This document shows positions 18,359 to 26,676 of a stretch of DNA of 64,000 nt, piece by piece. Every line of letters starts with the position of its first letter. Position 1 is the first letter of the stretch. The notes under the pieces were generated by a model that worked only from the letters and a program-made list of their open reading frames with translations, was not told the origin of the DNA and ran no database searches. Origin of the DNA: an uncultured Pelagibacteraceae bacterium (GTDB taxonomy: Bacteria > Pseudomonadota > Alphaproteobacteria > Pelagibacterales > Pelagibacteraceae). The translations under genes and the position numbers were made by a program. The stretch spans positions 38,159 through 102,158 of the forward strand of contig CACCPE010000002.1 in NCBI GenBank assembly GCA_902547825.1. The letters are read 5' to 3'.

Positions 18359-18984
18359 TGAAAAAATCAAAAAGGGTAAAAAAAAGCAATACTTGGAAAA
18401 TAAAACAGCATAGAGATCAATTTTTTAAAAAATCAAAAACTCTTGGTTATAGATCTAGGGCAGCCTTCAAGCTAATAGAGCTAAATAATAAATTCAAATT
18501 TATAAAAAAAAATACTAATTTATTGGATTTAGGTTCATCCCCTGGAGGATGGTCTCAAGTGGCAAGTAAACTAATAACCAAAGGAAAAGTTTTATCTATT
18601 GACATAAAACAAATGAAGCCAATTTATAACGTCAAGTTTTTACACTGTAATTTTTTCGAATCAAGCACAAAAGATAAAATAAAAAATTATATTAAAGGAA
18701 AATTGGATGTGGTCGTTTCAGATATGGCTGCAGACACTACAGGAAATAAGTCATTGGACTCAATTAGGACAAATCAACTTTGTGCTGAAGCTATTAATTT
18801 TTCTTCAAAAATACTTAAAAAAGATGGAATATTTATATCAAAGTTGTTTATGGGTGAGGATTTTATTGAGGTCAAAAATTTAGCTAAATCTATATTTAAA
18901 AATGTTAATTTTTTTAAACCAGAGTCTAGCAGAAAAGAGTCAAAAGAAACTTATTTACATTGTGAATTTTTAAAGACTTTATAA
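18358..18984 (+). CDS. rlmE: 23S rRNA (uridine-2552) 2'-O-methyltransferase
   Basis: 208-aa FtsJ/RrmJ family methyltransferase acting on the ribosomal A-loop. It has a lysine-rich N-terminus, YRSRAAFKLIE, the SAM-binding motif LDLGSSPGGWSQVA, VVSDMAADTTG and the catalytic-lysine segment FISKLFMG; the K-D-K-E set is accounted for. It overlaps pssA by TAATG and precedes guaB by 26 bp. Confidence 0.95.
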   Translation: MKKSKRVKKSNTWKIKQHRDQFFKKSKTLGYRSRAAFKLIELNNKFKFIKKNTNLLDLGSSPGGWSQVASKLITKGKVLSIDIKQMKPIYNVKFLHCNFFESSTKDKIKNYIKGKLDVVVSDMAADTTGNKSLDSIRTNQLCAEAINFSSKILKKDGIFISKLFMGEDFIEVKNLAKSIFKNVNFFKPESSRKESKETYLHCEFLKTL

Positions 18985-19010
18985 ATTTTAAAAATTGTAT
19001 ATAAGTTTAT

Positions 19011-20090
19011 ATGGTAACAATTAAAGAATCTTTAACATTTGATGACGTATTATTGCTTCCGCAGTACTCAGATGTTTTACCTTCTGAAACAGATGTTTCC
19101 TTAAAATTAACGACCAAAATTAACTTGGGAGTACCGTTTTTGTCTTCAGCAATGGATACGGTGACCGAGTCTACAATGGCTATTGCTATAGCTAAAGCCG
19201 GGGGTATTGGAATAATTCATCGAAACCTCAATATTAAAGAACAAACAAAAGAAGTAATCAAAGTTAAGAAAAAAAAATTGTTTGTTGGAGCTGCAGTCGG
19301 CACAAACAAAGAGGACGTTGATAGAACTAAATCTTTAATAGCTAATGGATGTGATTTAATTGTGATCGACACAGCACATGGTCATAGCAAAAAAGTATTA
19401 AGGATATTATCAAAGTTAAAAAAAATTGACAATTCAATACCGTTTTGTGTGGGAAATATTGCTACAGGAGAGGCCGCTAAAAAATTATATAATTCGGGAG
19501 CAGATATTATAAAGATTGGAATTGGACCAGGTTCAATATGTACAACAAGAATGGTTGCTGGTATTGGTGTACCACAAATATCCGCAATTTTAGAGGTTAA
19601 GAAAGCGCTGAAAAACAAAAAGATTAAAATTATTTCTGATGGGGGAATAAAATTTTCTGGCGACATTGTAAAAGCATTAGCAGCAGGTGCAGATGCAATT
19701 ATGATGGGCTCAATTTTTGCTGGAACCGATGAGAGTCCAGGAAAAAAATTTAGATTTAAAGGTAAATTTTACAAACAATACAGAGGCATGGGTTCAGTTG
19801 GAGCAATGTCCTCTGGATCAGCAAACAGATATTTTCAAAAAAATTTCAAGGACAAATCAAAATTTGTTCCTGAGGGTGTCGAGGGTAGGGTAGAATACAA
19901 AGGGAGTGTATCAAAAATTATTTATCAACTTAAAGGAGGTTTACGTTCATCTATGGGATATTTAGGCGCTCAAAATTTAGGTCAAATAACTAAAAATGCG
20001 AAGTTTATTAAAATTACTAAGGCTGGATTCTATGAGAGTATGGTGCATAGTGTTGAAATGACACAAAAAACGATCAATTACAAATTATGA
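19011..20090 (+). CDS. guaB: IMP dehydrogenase lacking the CBS (Bateman) module
   Basis: 359 aa; the reaction is IMP + NAD+ to XMP, committing purines to GMP. The TIM-barrel core is complete. Visible parts are the catalytic Cys177 in GPGSICTTR, SDGGIKFSGD, MMGSIFAGTDESPG, the flap YRGMGSVGAM with RYFQ, and VPEGVEGRVEYKG. Usual IMPDHs are ~490 aa with two CBS domains inserted after about residue 90. Here the chain runs directly from EQTKEVIKVKKKK to LFVGAAVGT, so the nucleotide-sensing module is absent. GMP reductase is excluded because the IMPDH-specific flap is present. The gene is followed by a TPR gene and guaA. Confidence 0.93.
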   Translation: MVTIKESLTFDDVLLLPQYSDVLPSETDVSLKLTTKINLGVPFLSSAMDTVTESTMAIAIAKAGGIGIIHRNLNIKEQTKEVIKVKKKKLFVGAAVGTNKEDVDRTKSLIANGCDLIVIDTAHGHSKKVLRILSKLKKIDNSIPFCVGNIATGEAAKKLYNSGADIIKIGIGPGSICTTRMVAGIGVPQISAILEVKKALKNKKIKIISDGGIKFSGDIVKALAAGADAIMMGSIFAGTDESPGKKFRFKGKFYKQYRGMGSVGAMSSGSANRYFQKNFKDKSKFVPEGVEGRVEYKGSVSKIIYQLKGGLRSSMGYLGAQNLGQITKNAKFIKITKAGFYESMVHSVEMTQKTINYKL

Positions 20091-20509
20091 GATTATATAT
20101 ATTTAAAACTTTTGTTTTTATTCTTTTACTCTCTGGAAAACTTTTCGCAAACACTCAATTATTTAATGAGGGAGTAAATCTTTTTAAAATTAAAAAATTT
20201 AATCAAGCTAAAATAAAATTTGAACAAGATATCGTAATGAATCCAAAAAGTGAGATGTCATATTTATATCTTTCGAAAATATTTAACAAGCTTGATAATA
20301 AAAACCTAGAAGAACAAAACTTAAATACTGTTATTTTATTAAATCCCTCAAATGAAGAGGCTATTTACAATTTAGCTAAATTAAAACTAAACGTCTCAGA
20401 TTTTAAAAAAAGCAGAGAATTGAACGATAAATTAAAAAGGTTATGTAATCAATTTTGCGATAAAAGCAATAGACTTAATATTGAAATTGAAAATTTATCT
20501 AAAAAATAA
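20087..20509 (+). CDS. Secreted small TPR-repeat protein
   Basis: 140 aa with a probable signal peptide (about residues 1-21, ending KLFA) and roughly three tetratricopeptide-like helix pairs (LFNEGVNLFKIKKFNQAKIKFEQDI; SYLYLSKIF; EAIYNLAKLKL). TPR proteins are protein-binding scaffolds; no specific function is recognisable. It overlaps guaB (ATGA) and ends immediately before guaA, so it is co-transcribed with the GMP synthesis genes although it appears to be periplasmic. Confidence 0.75.
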   Translation: MRLYIFKTFVFILLLSGKLFANTQLFNEGVNLFKIKKFNQAKIKFEQDIVMNPKSEMSYLYLSKIFNKLDNKNLEEQNLNTVILLNPSNEEAIYNLAKLKLNVSDFKKSRELNDKLKRLCNQFCDKSNRLNIEIENLSKK

Positions 20510-22069
20510 ATGCAATTTCATTTTAACAGAGAAAAAATTTTAATTATAGATTTCGGTTCTCAAGTGACAAAGTTGATAGCCAGAAGAATAAGAGAATTTG
20601 GAGTTTACTCTGAGATTATAACTCCAGAAAAATTACAAAATTTAAAAGATTTTAACAAAATAAAAGGCATTATTTTGTCCGGCGGTCCCTCAACTGTTAC
20701 AAAATATAAATTCCAAACTGTGCCAAAGAAATTATTTTCAAAAAAAATACCAATTCTTGGAATTTGTTATGGTTTTCAATTAATTGCTAAACTGCATGGA
20801 GGAAAAATTAAAGCCACAAAAAAAAGAAGAGAATTCGGTAGAGCGGCTATAAGTGAAAAGAGAAAATCACCACTTACAAAAAATTTTTTTCAATCAAAGA
20901 AAAATGTTTGGATGAGTCATGAGGATGCAGTTATCAAATTACCAAAAAATTTTAAAATTGTTGCGTCTACAAAAGACTCTAGATTAACTATAATAGAAAA
21001 TAGAAAAAAAAATATTTACGGGGTACAATTTCATCCAGAAGTAACACATACGGATAATGGAAACCAAATTTTTAAAAATTTTATTTTTTCAATTTGTAAA
21101 ATTAAAAAAAATTGGAACGTTTCATCTCAAAAAAATAAAATTATTCAAGACATTAAAAATATAGTAAAAAAAGAGAGAGTAATTTGTGCTTTATCTGGTG
21201 GTGTTGATAGTAGTGTTGTAGCACTTTTGATAAATAAAGCTATTAAAAAAAAACTAATTTGTATTATGGTAGATACAGGCTTAATGAGAAAAAATGAATT
21301 TAAGCATACATTTAAGATTTTTAAAAATAAATACAAACTAAATGTAAGATTAATAAATGCCTCAAAATTTTTTTTAAAAAAACTTAAAAATATTGAGAAT
21401 CCTGAAAAAAAAAGAAAAATAATCGGAGGTCTATTTGTAAATATTTTTGAGAAAGAGTCAAAAAAGATAAAAAATGTCAAATTTCTTGCGCAAGGAACTT
21501 TATATCCTGATATAATTGAAAGCAGATCATCTACAGGGAGCAAAACGTCAAAAATAAAATCACATCATAATGTAGGAGGTTTGCCTAAAAAAATGAATTT
21601 AAAATTGTTAGAACCATTGAAGGAATTTTTTAAAGATGAAGTTAGGGTTCTAGGAAAGTCTTTGGGTCTTACAAAAAAAATTCTTAACAGACATCCTTTT
21701 CCAGGACCTGGACTAGGTATTAGAATTATTGGGAATATTGAAAAAGAAAAAATTAAAATTCTTCAAGAAGTTGACCACATATATATAAATGAATTAATTA
21801 AGTTTAATTTGTATGGCAAAATTTGGCAAGCTTATGCAGCGTTACTACCAATTAAAACTGTAGGTGTGATGGGTGACTCTCGAACTTATGAGTACACATG
21901 TTTATTAAGAGCAGTAACCTCAGAAGATGGCATGACAGCAGATTACTTTTCTTTCCCCAAAGATTTTCTAGACAAAATTTCAAATAAAATTGTAAATAAT
22001 GTAAAAGGAGTTAATAGAGTAGTATATGATATCACATCAAAACCACCAAGCACTATAGAATTAGAATAA
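20510..22069 (+). CDS. guaA: GMP synthase (glutamine-hydrolysing)
   Basis: 519 aa, two-domain enzyme: XMP + glutamine + ATP to GMP. The N-terminal class I amidotransferase has the nucleophile Cys in [11 protein letters not shown] and the His-Glu pair in [10 protein letters not shown]. The ATP-pyrophosphatase domain has the P-loop SGGVDSSV. The C-terminal dimerisation domain contains [12 protein letters not shown] and ends in KPPSTIELE. It completes the guaB-guaA pair for GMP. Confidence 0.97.
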   Translation: MQFHFNREKILIIDFGSQVTKLIARRIREFGVYSEIITPEKLQNLKDFNKIKGIILSGGPSTVTKYKFQTVPKKLFSKKIPILGICYGFQLIAKLHGGKIKATKKRREFGRAAISEKRKSPLTKNFFQSKKNVWMSHEDAVIKLPKNFKIVASTKDSRLTIIENRKKNIYGVQFHPEVTHTDNGNQIFKNFIFSICKIKKNWNVSSQKNKIIQDIKNIVKKERVICALSGGVDSSVVALLINKAIKKKLICIMVDTGLMRKNEFKHTFKIFKNKYKLNVRLINASKFFLKKLKNIENPEKKRKIIGGLFVNIFEKESKKIKNVKFLAQGTLYPDIIESRSSTGSKTSKIKSHHNVGGLPKKMNLKLLEPLKEFFKDEVRVLGKSLGLTKKILNRHPFPGPGLGIRIIGNIEKEKIKILQEVDHIYINELIKFNLYGKIWQAYAALLPIKTVGVMGDSRTYEYTCLLRAVTSEDGMTADYFSFPKDFLDKISNKIVNNVKGVNRVVYDITSKPPSTIELE

Positions 22070-22075
22070 TTAAAA

Positions 22076-22867
22076 ATGAGTCAAAAAATTAAAAAAATCA
22101 TTAATAAAAAAAATGTTTCTAAGATTGTTAGCCTTACAGCTTATTCTAAAAATATTGCAAAAATTTTAGATAAATATTGCGATATAATTTTAGTTGGTGA
22201 CTCAATGGCTAACGTTTTATATGGCCAAGAGAATACCCATAAGATTTCACTTACAACAATTATTAATCATACAATTAGTGTGAAAAAAGGAATTAAAAAA
22301 TCATTACTAGTAGTAGACATGCCTAAGGGTACATACTCTAGTAAAAATAAGGCAAGAAAAAATGCAAGACTGGTTATGCGTTTAACTAAATGTGATGCAA
22401 TCAAAATAGAAAGTAATAAAAAAAATTATAAGATTATTAAAGATTTGACTAAAAATAAGATTCCAGTAATGGGACATATTGGTTACACTCCTCAATTTAA
22501 TAAAAAATTTAGTGTGCAAGGCGATACAGAAAAAAAATCAAAAAAACTTTTGGAGGAAGCTTTATCAATAGAAAAAGCAGGAGCTTTTTCTATTGTGTTA
22601 GAATGTTTAACCGCAAATACTTCAAAATTAATTACAAGCAATCTTAAAATTCCAACTATTGGAATAGGATCTTCCTCAAATTGCGACGGTCAAATTCTTG
22701 TGACGGACGACATGTTAGGTTTAAGCGGATTTTATCCAAAGTTTGTTAAAAAATATACTTTCTTGAATAGAATAATTGAAAAAGCTGTCAAAAAATATAC
22801 TAAAGAAGTAAAAAAAATGAGTTTTCCCTCTAAAAAAAATTTCTTAAATGGAACAAGAGCAAAATAA
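22076..22867 (+). CDS. panB: 3-methyl-2-oxobutanoate hydroxymethyltransferase
   Basis: 263 aa; transfers a hydroxymethyl group from methylene-tetrahydrofolate to 2-oxoisovalerate, the first pantothenate step. Family motifs are LTAYS, VGDSMANVLYG with the metal-binding aspartate, DMPKGTY, MGHIGYTPQ, the catalytic glutamate in VLECLT, and GIGSSSNCDGQILVTDDMLG. No other pan gene is in the window. It overlaps the next gene by 20 bp. Confidence 0.95.
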   Translation: MSQKIKKIINKKNVSKIVSLTAYSKNIAKILDKYCDIILVGDSMANVLYGQENTHKISLTTIINHTISVKKGIKKSLLVVDMPKGTYSSKNKARKNARLVMRLTKCDAIKIESNKKNYKIIKDLTKNKIPVMGHIGYTPQFNKKFSVQGDTEKKSKKLLEEALSIEKAGAFSIVLECLTANTSKLITSNLKIPTIGIGSSSNCDGQILVTDDMLGLSGFYPKFVKKYTFLNRIIEKAVKKYTKEVKKMSFPSKKNFLNGTRAK

Positions 22868-23360
22868 TAATCAAAACGAATTTAAAGACAGAATTCTTTT
22901 TTGGATTAAAGAAAATAAATTGAAAATTATATTTTCATTCATATTTCTACTAACCATTTTAATAATTTTAATAGCAAAAAATATTCATGAGAAAAAACAA
23001 AATAATTTGATATCAGAAAAATATATTCAGGCAGGATTACTTTTATCAAAAGGCGAAAAAGAGAAATCCTTGAAAGTTTTTGAAGAAATCATAAAAAGTA
23101 AAAATAAATTTTATTCGGTTCTTGCTTTAAATTCCATTTTAGAAAAAAAATTAACAGAAGATAAAGAAAAGATATTAAATTTTTTTGAAAAAATTGAAGA
23201 TCTAAATATTGAAAAAAATCAAAAAGACTTAGTTATGTTTAAAAAAGCATTATATTTAATTAAAAACTCTAATTCTAATGCGGGCAACGCACTTTTAGAA
23301 TATTTAATTAAGTCAGACTCAGAGTTGAAATTTCAAGCTGAGGAGATATTAGATAAATAA
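22848..23360 (+). CDS. YfgM-like single-pass TPR protein
   Basis: 170 aa: an N-terminal cytoplasmic stretch with NNNQN, one transmembrane helix (about residues 26-43) and a helical periplasmic part with TPR_21-like repeats (YIQAGLLLSKGEKEKSLKVFEEII). Size, topology and position directly before bamB match YfgM, an inner-membrane partner of periplasmic chaperones and the Sec translocon. Sequence similarity itself is weak by eye, so the assignment rests mostly on topology and gene order. Confidence 0.7.
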   Translation: MEQEQNNNQNEFKDRILFWIKENKLKIIFSFIFLLTILIILIAKNIHEKKQNNLISEKYIQAGLLLSKGEKEKSLKVFEEIIKSKNKFYSVLALNSILEKKLTEDKEKILNFFEKIEDLNIEKNQKDLVMFKKALYLIKNSNSNAGNALLEYLIKSDSELKFQAEEILDK

Positions 23361-23363
23361 AAG

Positions 23364-24683
23364 ATGAAAATATTTCTGATTATATTTTTGTTTATAACTT
23401 CCTCTTGCTCTTTTGATGATAAATCAGGAATTTGGACCTCTGATAAAGAAATTGTTAAAAAAGATAATCAATTTCAAGATTTTGAAACATTGTACTCATC
23501 AAAAGAAGGATTTAAGGAAATTATAAAGATAAATAAAAATTTTAAATTTAATATTTCCCCACCAGTTAACAACTTAGTTTGGAATGATATCTTTTATAAT
23601 GAAACAAATAATTTTGATAATTTTGAATATAAAAATAAAAATAAAATTTTACTAAAATCAAAAAAACTTTCAAATAAAATAACTAATGAATATATTTTAC
23701 AACAAGAAGATAAGATTATCTTATCAGATGAAAAAGGCGATATAATAATATTTTCTTTAAATGAAAAGAAAGTTATTTCAAAGTTTAACTTTTATAAAAA
23801 AAAAATTAAAAATGTTAAAAAAAACTTAAATATCATTATAGAGAAAAATATAATTTTTGTTTCTGATAATATCGGGTACCTTTATGCTTATGACTTTAAG
23901 AATAAAAAAATCTTATGGGCAAAAAATTTAAAAGTACCCTTTAGATCAAATCTTAAGATATATAATAATATTTTGATAGCAGCTCATCAAAATAATGATT
24001 TGCACTTTTTTAACAAAACAAATGGAGAAATTATTAAATTAATTCCTACTGAGGAGAACATTGTAAAAAATGAGTTTATAAATAATTTAGCTATAAGTGA
24101 AAATAATTTATTTTATTTGAACACATATGGGTCTTTATATTCAATAAACATGAATAATTTGAATATTGAATGGTTTTTAAATTTAAATGAGTCTTTGGAC
24201 CTTAATTCAAGTAATTTGTTCTATGGTTCTGAAATTGTAATAAAAAATAATAAACTTCTGGTATCCTCTAATCAATTTTTTTATATTCTAGATTTATTAA
24301 GTGGATCAATAATTAAAAAAAAAAATTTTACTTCGCTAATAAAACCACAGATTTTAAATGATTATGCTTTTTTAATAACAAAAAATAAATTGCTTATTTG
24401 TATTGATTTAAAAAGTGCTAATATGATTTATTCTTATGATATTAATAAAAAAATTTTAGAATTTTTAGATGTAAAAAAAAAGAAAATAAATTTTAAATAT
24501 TTGTTTATCATAAATAATGAAATATTCTTAATTTTAGACAATTCTTTCATTGTAAAGTTAAATTTATCTGGATCAATAAGAGAAATAACTAAATTACCAT
24601 CTAAAGCTGCTTCAAGCCTAATATTTACAAATAAATCCCTTAAATTCCTTACCAGATCTAATAGATTAATCGTATTAAATTAA
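23364..24683 (+). CDS. bamB: Outer membrane assembly lipoprotein BamB-like beta-propeller
   Basis: 439 aa. The lipoprotein signal peptide ends in ITSSCS, making Cys15 the lipidated residue. The body has repeated PQQ-like propeller blades (IFVSDNIGYLYAYDFKNKKILWAKNL; LFYLNTYGSLYSINMNNLNIEWFLNL; IYNNILIAAHQNNDLHFFNKTNGEI). BamB scaffolds BamA in outer-membrane protein insertion. The order yfgM-bamB supports it; der, which often follows, is absent. Tail overlap with purF is 4 bp (TTAA). Confidence 0.85.
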   Translation: MKIFLIIFLFITSSCSFDDKSGIWTSDKEIVKKDNQFQDFETLYSSKEGFKEIIKINKNFKFNISPPVNNLVWNDIFYNETNNFDNFEYKNKNKILLKSKKLSNKITNEYILQQEDKIILSDEKGDIIIFSLNEKKVISKFNFYKKKIKNVKKNLNIIIEKNIIFVSDNIGYLYAYDFKNKKILWAKNLKVPFRSNLKIYNNILIAAHQNNDLHFFNKTNGEIIKLIPTEENIVKNEFINNLAISENNLFYLNTYGSLYSINMNNLNIEWFLNLNESLDLNSSNLFYGSEIVIKNNKLLVSSNQFFYILDLLSGSIIKKKNFTSLIKPQILNDYAFLITKNKLLICIDLKSANMIYSYDINKKILEFLDVKKKKINFKYLFIINNEIFLILDNSFIVKLNLSGSIREITKLPSKAASSLIFTNKSLKFLTRSNRLIVLN

Positions 24684-26131
24684 TTATTTGATTTACCACT
24701 TAGCAAAGAAAGTTGCTTAATCTTTAGTCCTTTTAAATTATCTAATGGTTCGATTGGATATTCACCAGTAAAATAGTGATCACTAAATTGTGGGTAAGTA
24801 GAATTTCTTACTGAGCCTGATAAAGCTGTATATAAACCATTTAAACTTAAAAACTTTAAACTACTTGCATTAATGTAATTGCACATTTCATTTAAATTTT
24901 TTTTATGTGCTAATAATTCCTCTTTTGTAGGCATATCAACTCCATAATAATCTGGAAATTTTATCTCTGGGCAAGCAATTCTTACATGCACTTCTTTTGC
25001 CCCACCTTCATAAAGCATTTTTACAATCTTAAGACAAGTAGTGCCTCTTACTAATGAGTCATCTATAAGTATAATTGATTTATTTTTTACAATACTTTTT
25101 GTTGAGCTAAGTTTTAATTTGACACCTAAACTTCTTATACTTTGTGTTGGTTCAATAAAAGTTCTTCCTACATAATGGTTGCGTATGAGACCAAGTTCAA
25201 ATTTTTTTCCAGATTGATTTGCATAACCTAGAGCTGCCGGAACGCCAGAGTCAGGCACCGGGACTACCAGATCTGCTTCTAAATCAGTCTCCTTAGCCAG
25301 CTCGGAACCTAATTTTTTTCTGTATTCATACGCACATCTCCCATTAATTATACTATCGGGTCGAGCAAAATATATATATTCAAATACGCATGGTCTTGAT
25401 TTTTGATCAGGAAATGGTTTAAAACTTGATAAAGTATTGTTTTCCACAATTACTATTTCTCCATTTTCAACCTCTCTGATAAAATTAGCTCCTACAATAT
25501 CTAGCGCACAAGTTTCAGATGCAAATATGTATGAATTGTTCAATTTACCAATCACCAAAGGCCTTATTCCAAATGGATCTCTTACACCAACGAGCTTTTT
25601 ATTTGTCATTAATACAAGTGAATATCCGCCTTTAATTTGAAATAGAGCTTCTATGAGCTTATCTTTAAATTTCTCTCTCTTAGATTTTGCAATCAGTTGT
25701 ACAATAGTTTCTGTATCGCTAGTTGTTCTAAAAATAGCACCATCTTTTACTAAAGCTTCTCTCAATAATAATGCATTTGTAAGATTTCCATTATGCGCAA
25801 CACTTAAACCGCCAATATGCAAGTCAGCAAAAAAAGGCTGAATATTTCTTAATGAAGTTTCCCCGGTTGTAGAGTACCTTGTGTGACCAATTGCTGAAAT
25901 TCCAGGTAATTTTTTGATTGCTTCTGGATCAGCAAAATGGTCACCCACTAAACCTTGTCTTTTTTCCGAGTGATAGTTTTTTCCATCAAAAGAAACTATT
26001 CCACAACCTTCTTGACCCCTATGTTGTAAAGCATGTAAACCTAGAGCAACTAAAGCTGATGAATCTTCATGGTTTGAAATTCCAAAAATTCCACACTCTT
26101 CTCTCAATTTATCTTGACTAAATTTTTTCAA
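24680..26131 (-). CDS. purF: Amidophosphoribosyltransferase
   Basis: 483 aa; catalyses the first committed purine step, PRPP + glutamine to phosphoribosylamine. A 12-residue propeptide (MKKFSQDKLREE) precedes the nucleophile Cys13 (CGIFGI). The PRPP loop is LIDDSLVRGTTC. The C-terminal CxxC-type pair that helps hold an iron-sulfur cluster in the Bacillus enzyme is missing (QFSDHYFTGEYP), so a cluster is unlikely. Last gene of the rpsF-to-purF string and overlaps the cvpA stop. Confidence 0.96.
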   Translation of the reverse strand: MKKFSQDKLREECGIFGISNHEDSSALVALGLHALQHRGQEGCGIVSFDGKNYHSEKRQGLVGDHFADPEAIKKLPGISAIGHTRYSTTGETSLRNIQPFFADLHIGGLSVAHNGNLTNALLLREALVKDGAIFRTTSDTETIVQLIAKSKREKFKDKLIEALFQIKGGYSLVLMTNKKLVGVRDPFGIRPLVIGKLNNSYIFASETCALDIVGANFIREVENGEIVIVENNTLSSFKPFPDQKSRPCVFEYIYFARPDSIINGRCAYEYRKKLGSELAKETDLEADLVVPVPDSGVPAALGYANQSGKKFELGLIRNHYVGRTFIEPTQSIRSLGVKLKLSSTKSIVKNKSIILIDDSLVRGTTCLKIVKMLYEGGAKEVHVRIACPEIKFPDYYGVDMPTKEELLAHKKNLNEMCNYINASSLKFLSLNGLYTALSGSVRNSTYPQFSDHYFTGEYPIEPLDNLKGLKIKQLSLLSGKSNN

Positions 26132-26666
26132 TTTTTTCTTTCGTATCTTTAAAGTCCTCGCTAGATGGAAATTCTTTAATTAAAATTTCACTTCCTTTGT
26201 TAATCAAATTAAAAGAAACAGCATCTTCAACTGATATACCCCAGTTTTTATATGGGTAAAACCAATTTAATATTGAAAAAATACACACTGAAACAATGTA
26301 TCCCTTAAAAAATCCAAATATCAAGCCAAATATTTTATCTATTGAGCCAACCCCGGTCCATTTCACGGCCCTTCCAATAGCTTTACTGATGACGATCATG
26401 AAAAATAAAGTTAAAATAAATATCCCAATACCAAGGCCAACATTGTTAATAAACTGTGATTCTATATAATCACTTACTGTAGGTTGAAGTTTTGGCACCA
26501 TTATTATTGTGACCACAGTAGAGATAACCCACTTCATAAATGATATTAAGCTTAACGAAAATCCTTTAAAAAAACACTGAACTACACAATATATAAAAAT
26601 AAAAATTACTGAGATATCAAAAATATTTATAACTATTATTATTTTTTCAAAAAAATCAGTTAACAT
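26118..26666 (-). CDS. cvpA: CvpA family membrane protein
   Basis: 182 aa from ATG 26666 with four hydrophobic helices, the family motif FKGFSLSLISFMKWV near the N-terminus, and a charged C-terminal tail. CvpA (colicin V production) proteins are linked genetically to purF throughout proteobacteria, as here, and to envelope maintenance; the biochemical role is unknown. A TTG at 26690 would add eight residues, but the ATG lies just past the stop of the upstream MMPL gene and gives a normal N-terminus. Confidence 0.88.
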   Translation of the reverse strand: MLTDFFEKIIIVINIFDISVIFIFIYCVVQCFFKGFSLSLISFMKWVISTVVTIIMVPKLQPTVSDYIESQFINNVGLGIGIFILTLFFMIVISKAIGRAVKWTGVGSIDKIFGLIFGFFKGYIVSVCIFSILNWFYPYKNWGISVEDAVSFNLINKGSEILIKEFPSSEDFKDTKEKIEKI

Positions 26667-26676
26667 TATTATTACT

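Noticed and set aside
19011..20090. Short guaB-like gene read as GMP reductase (guaC)
   Set aside because: Its length suits GMP reductase, but the YRGMGSVGAM/RYFQ flap and PEGVEGRVEYKG are IMP dehydrogenase marks, and guaA is next door.
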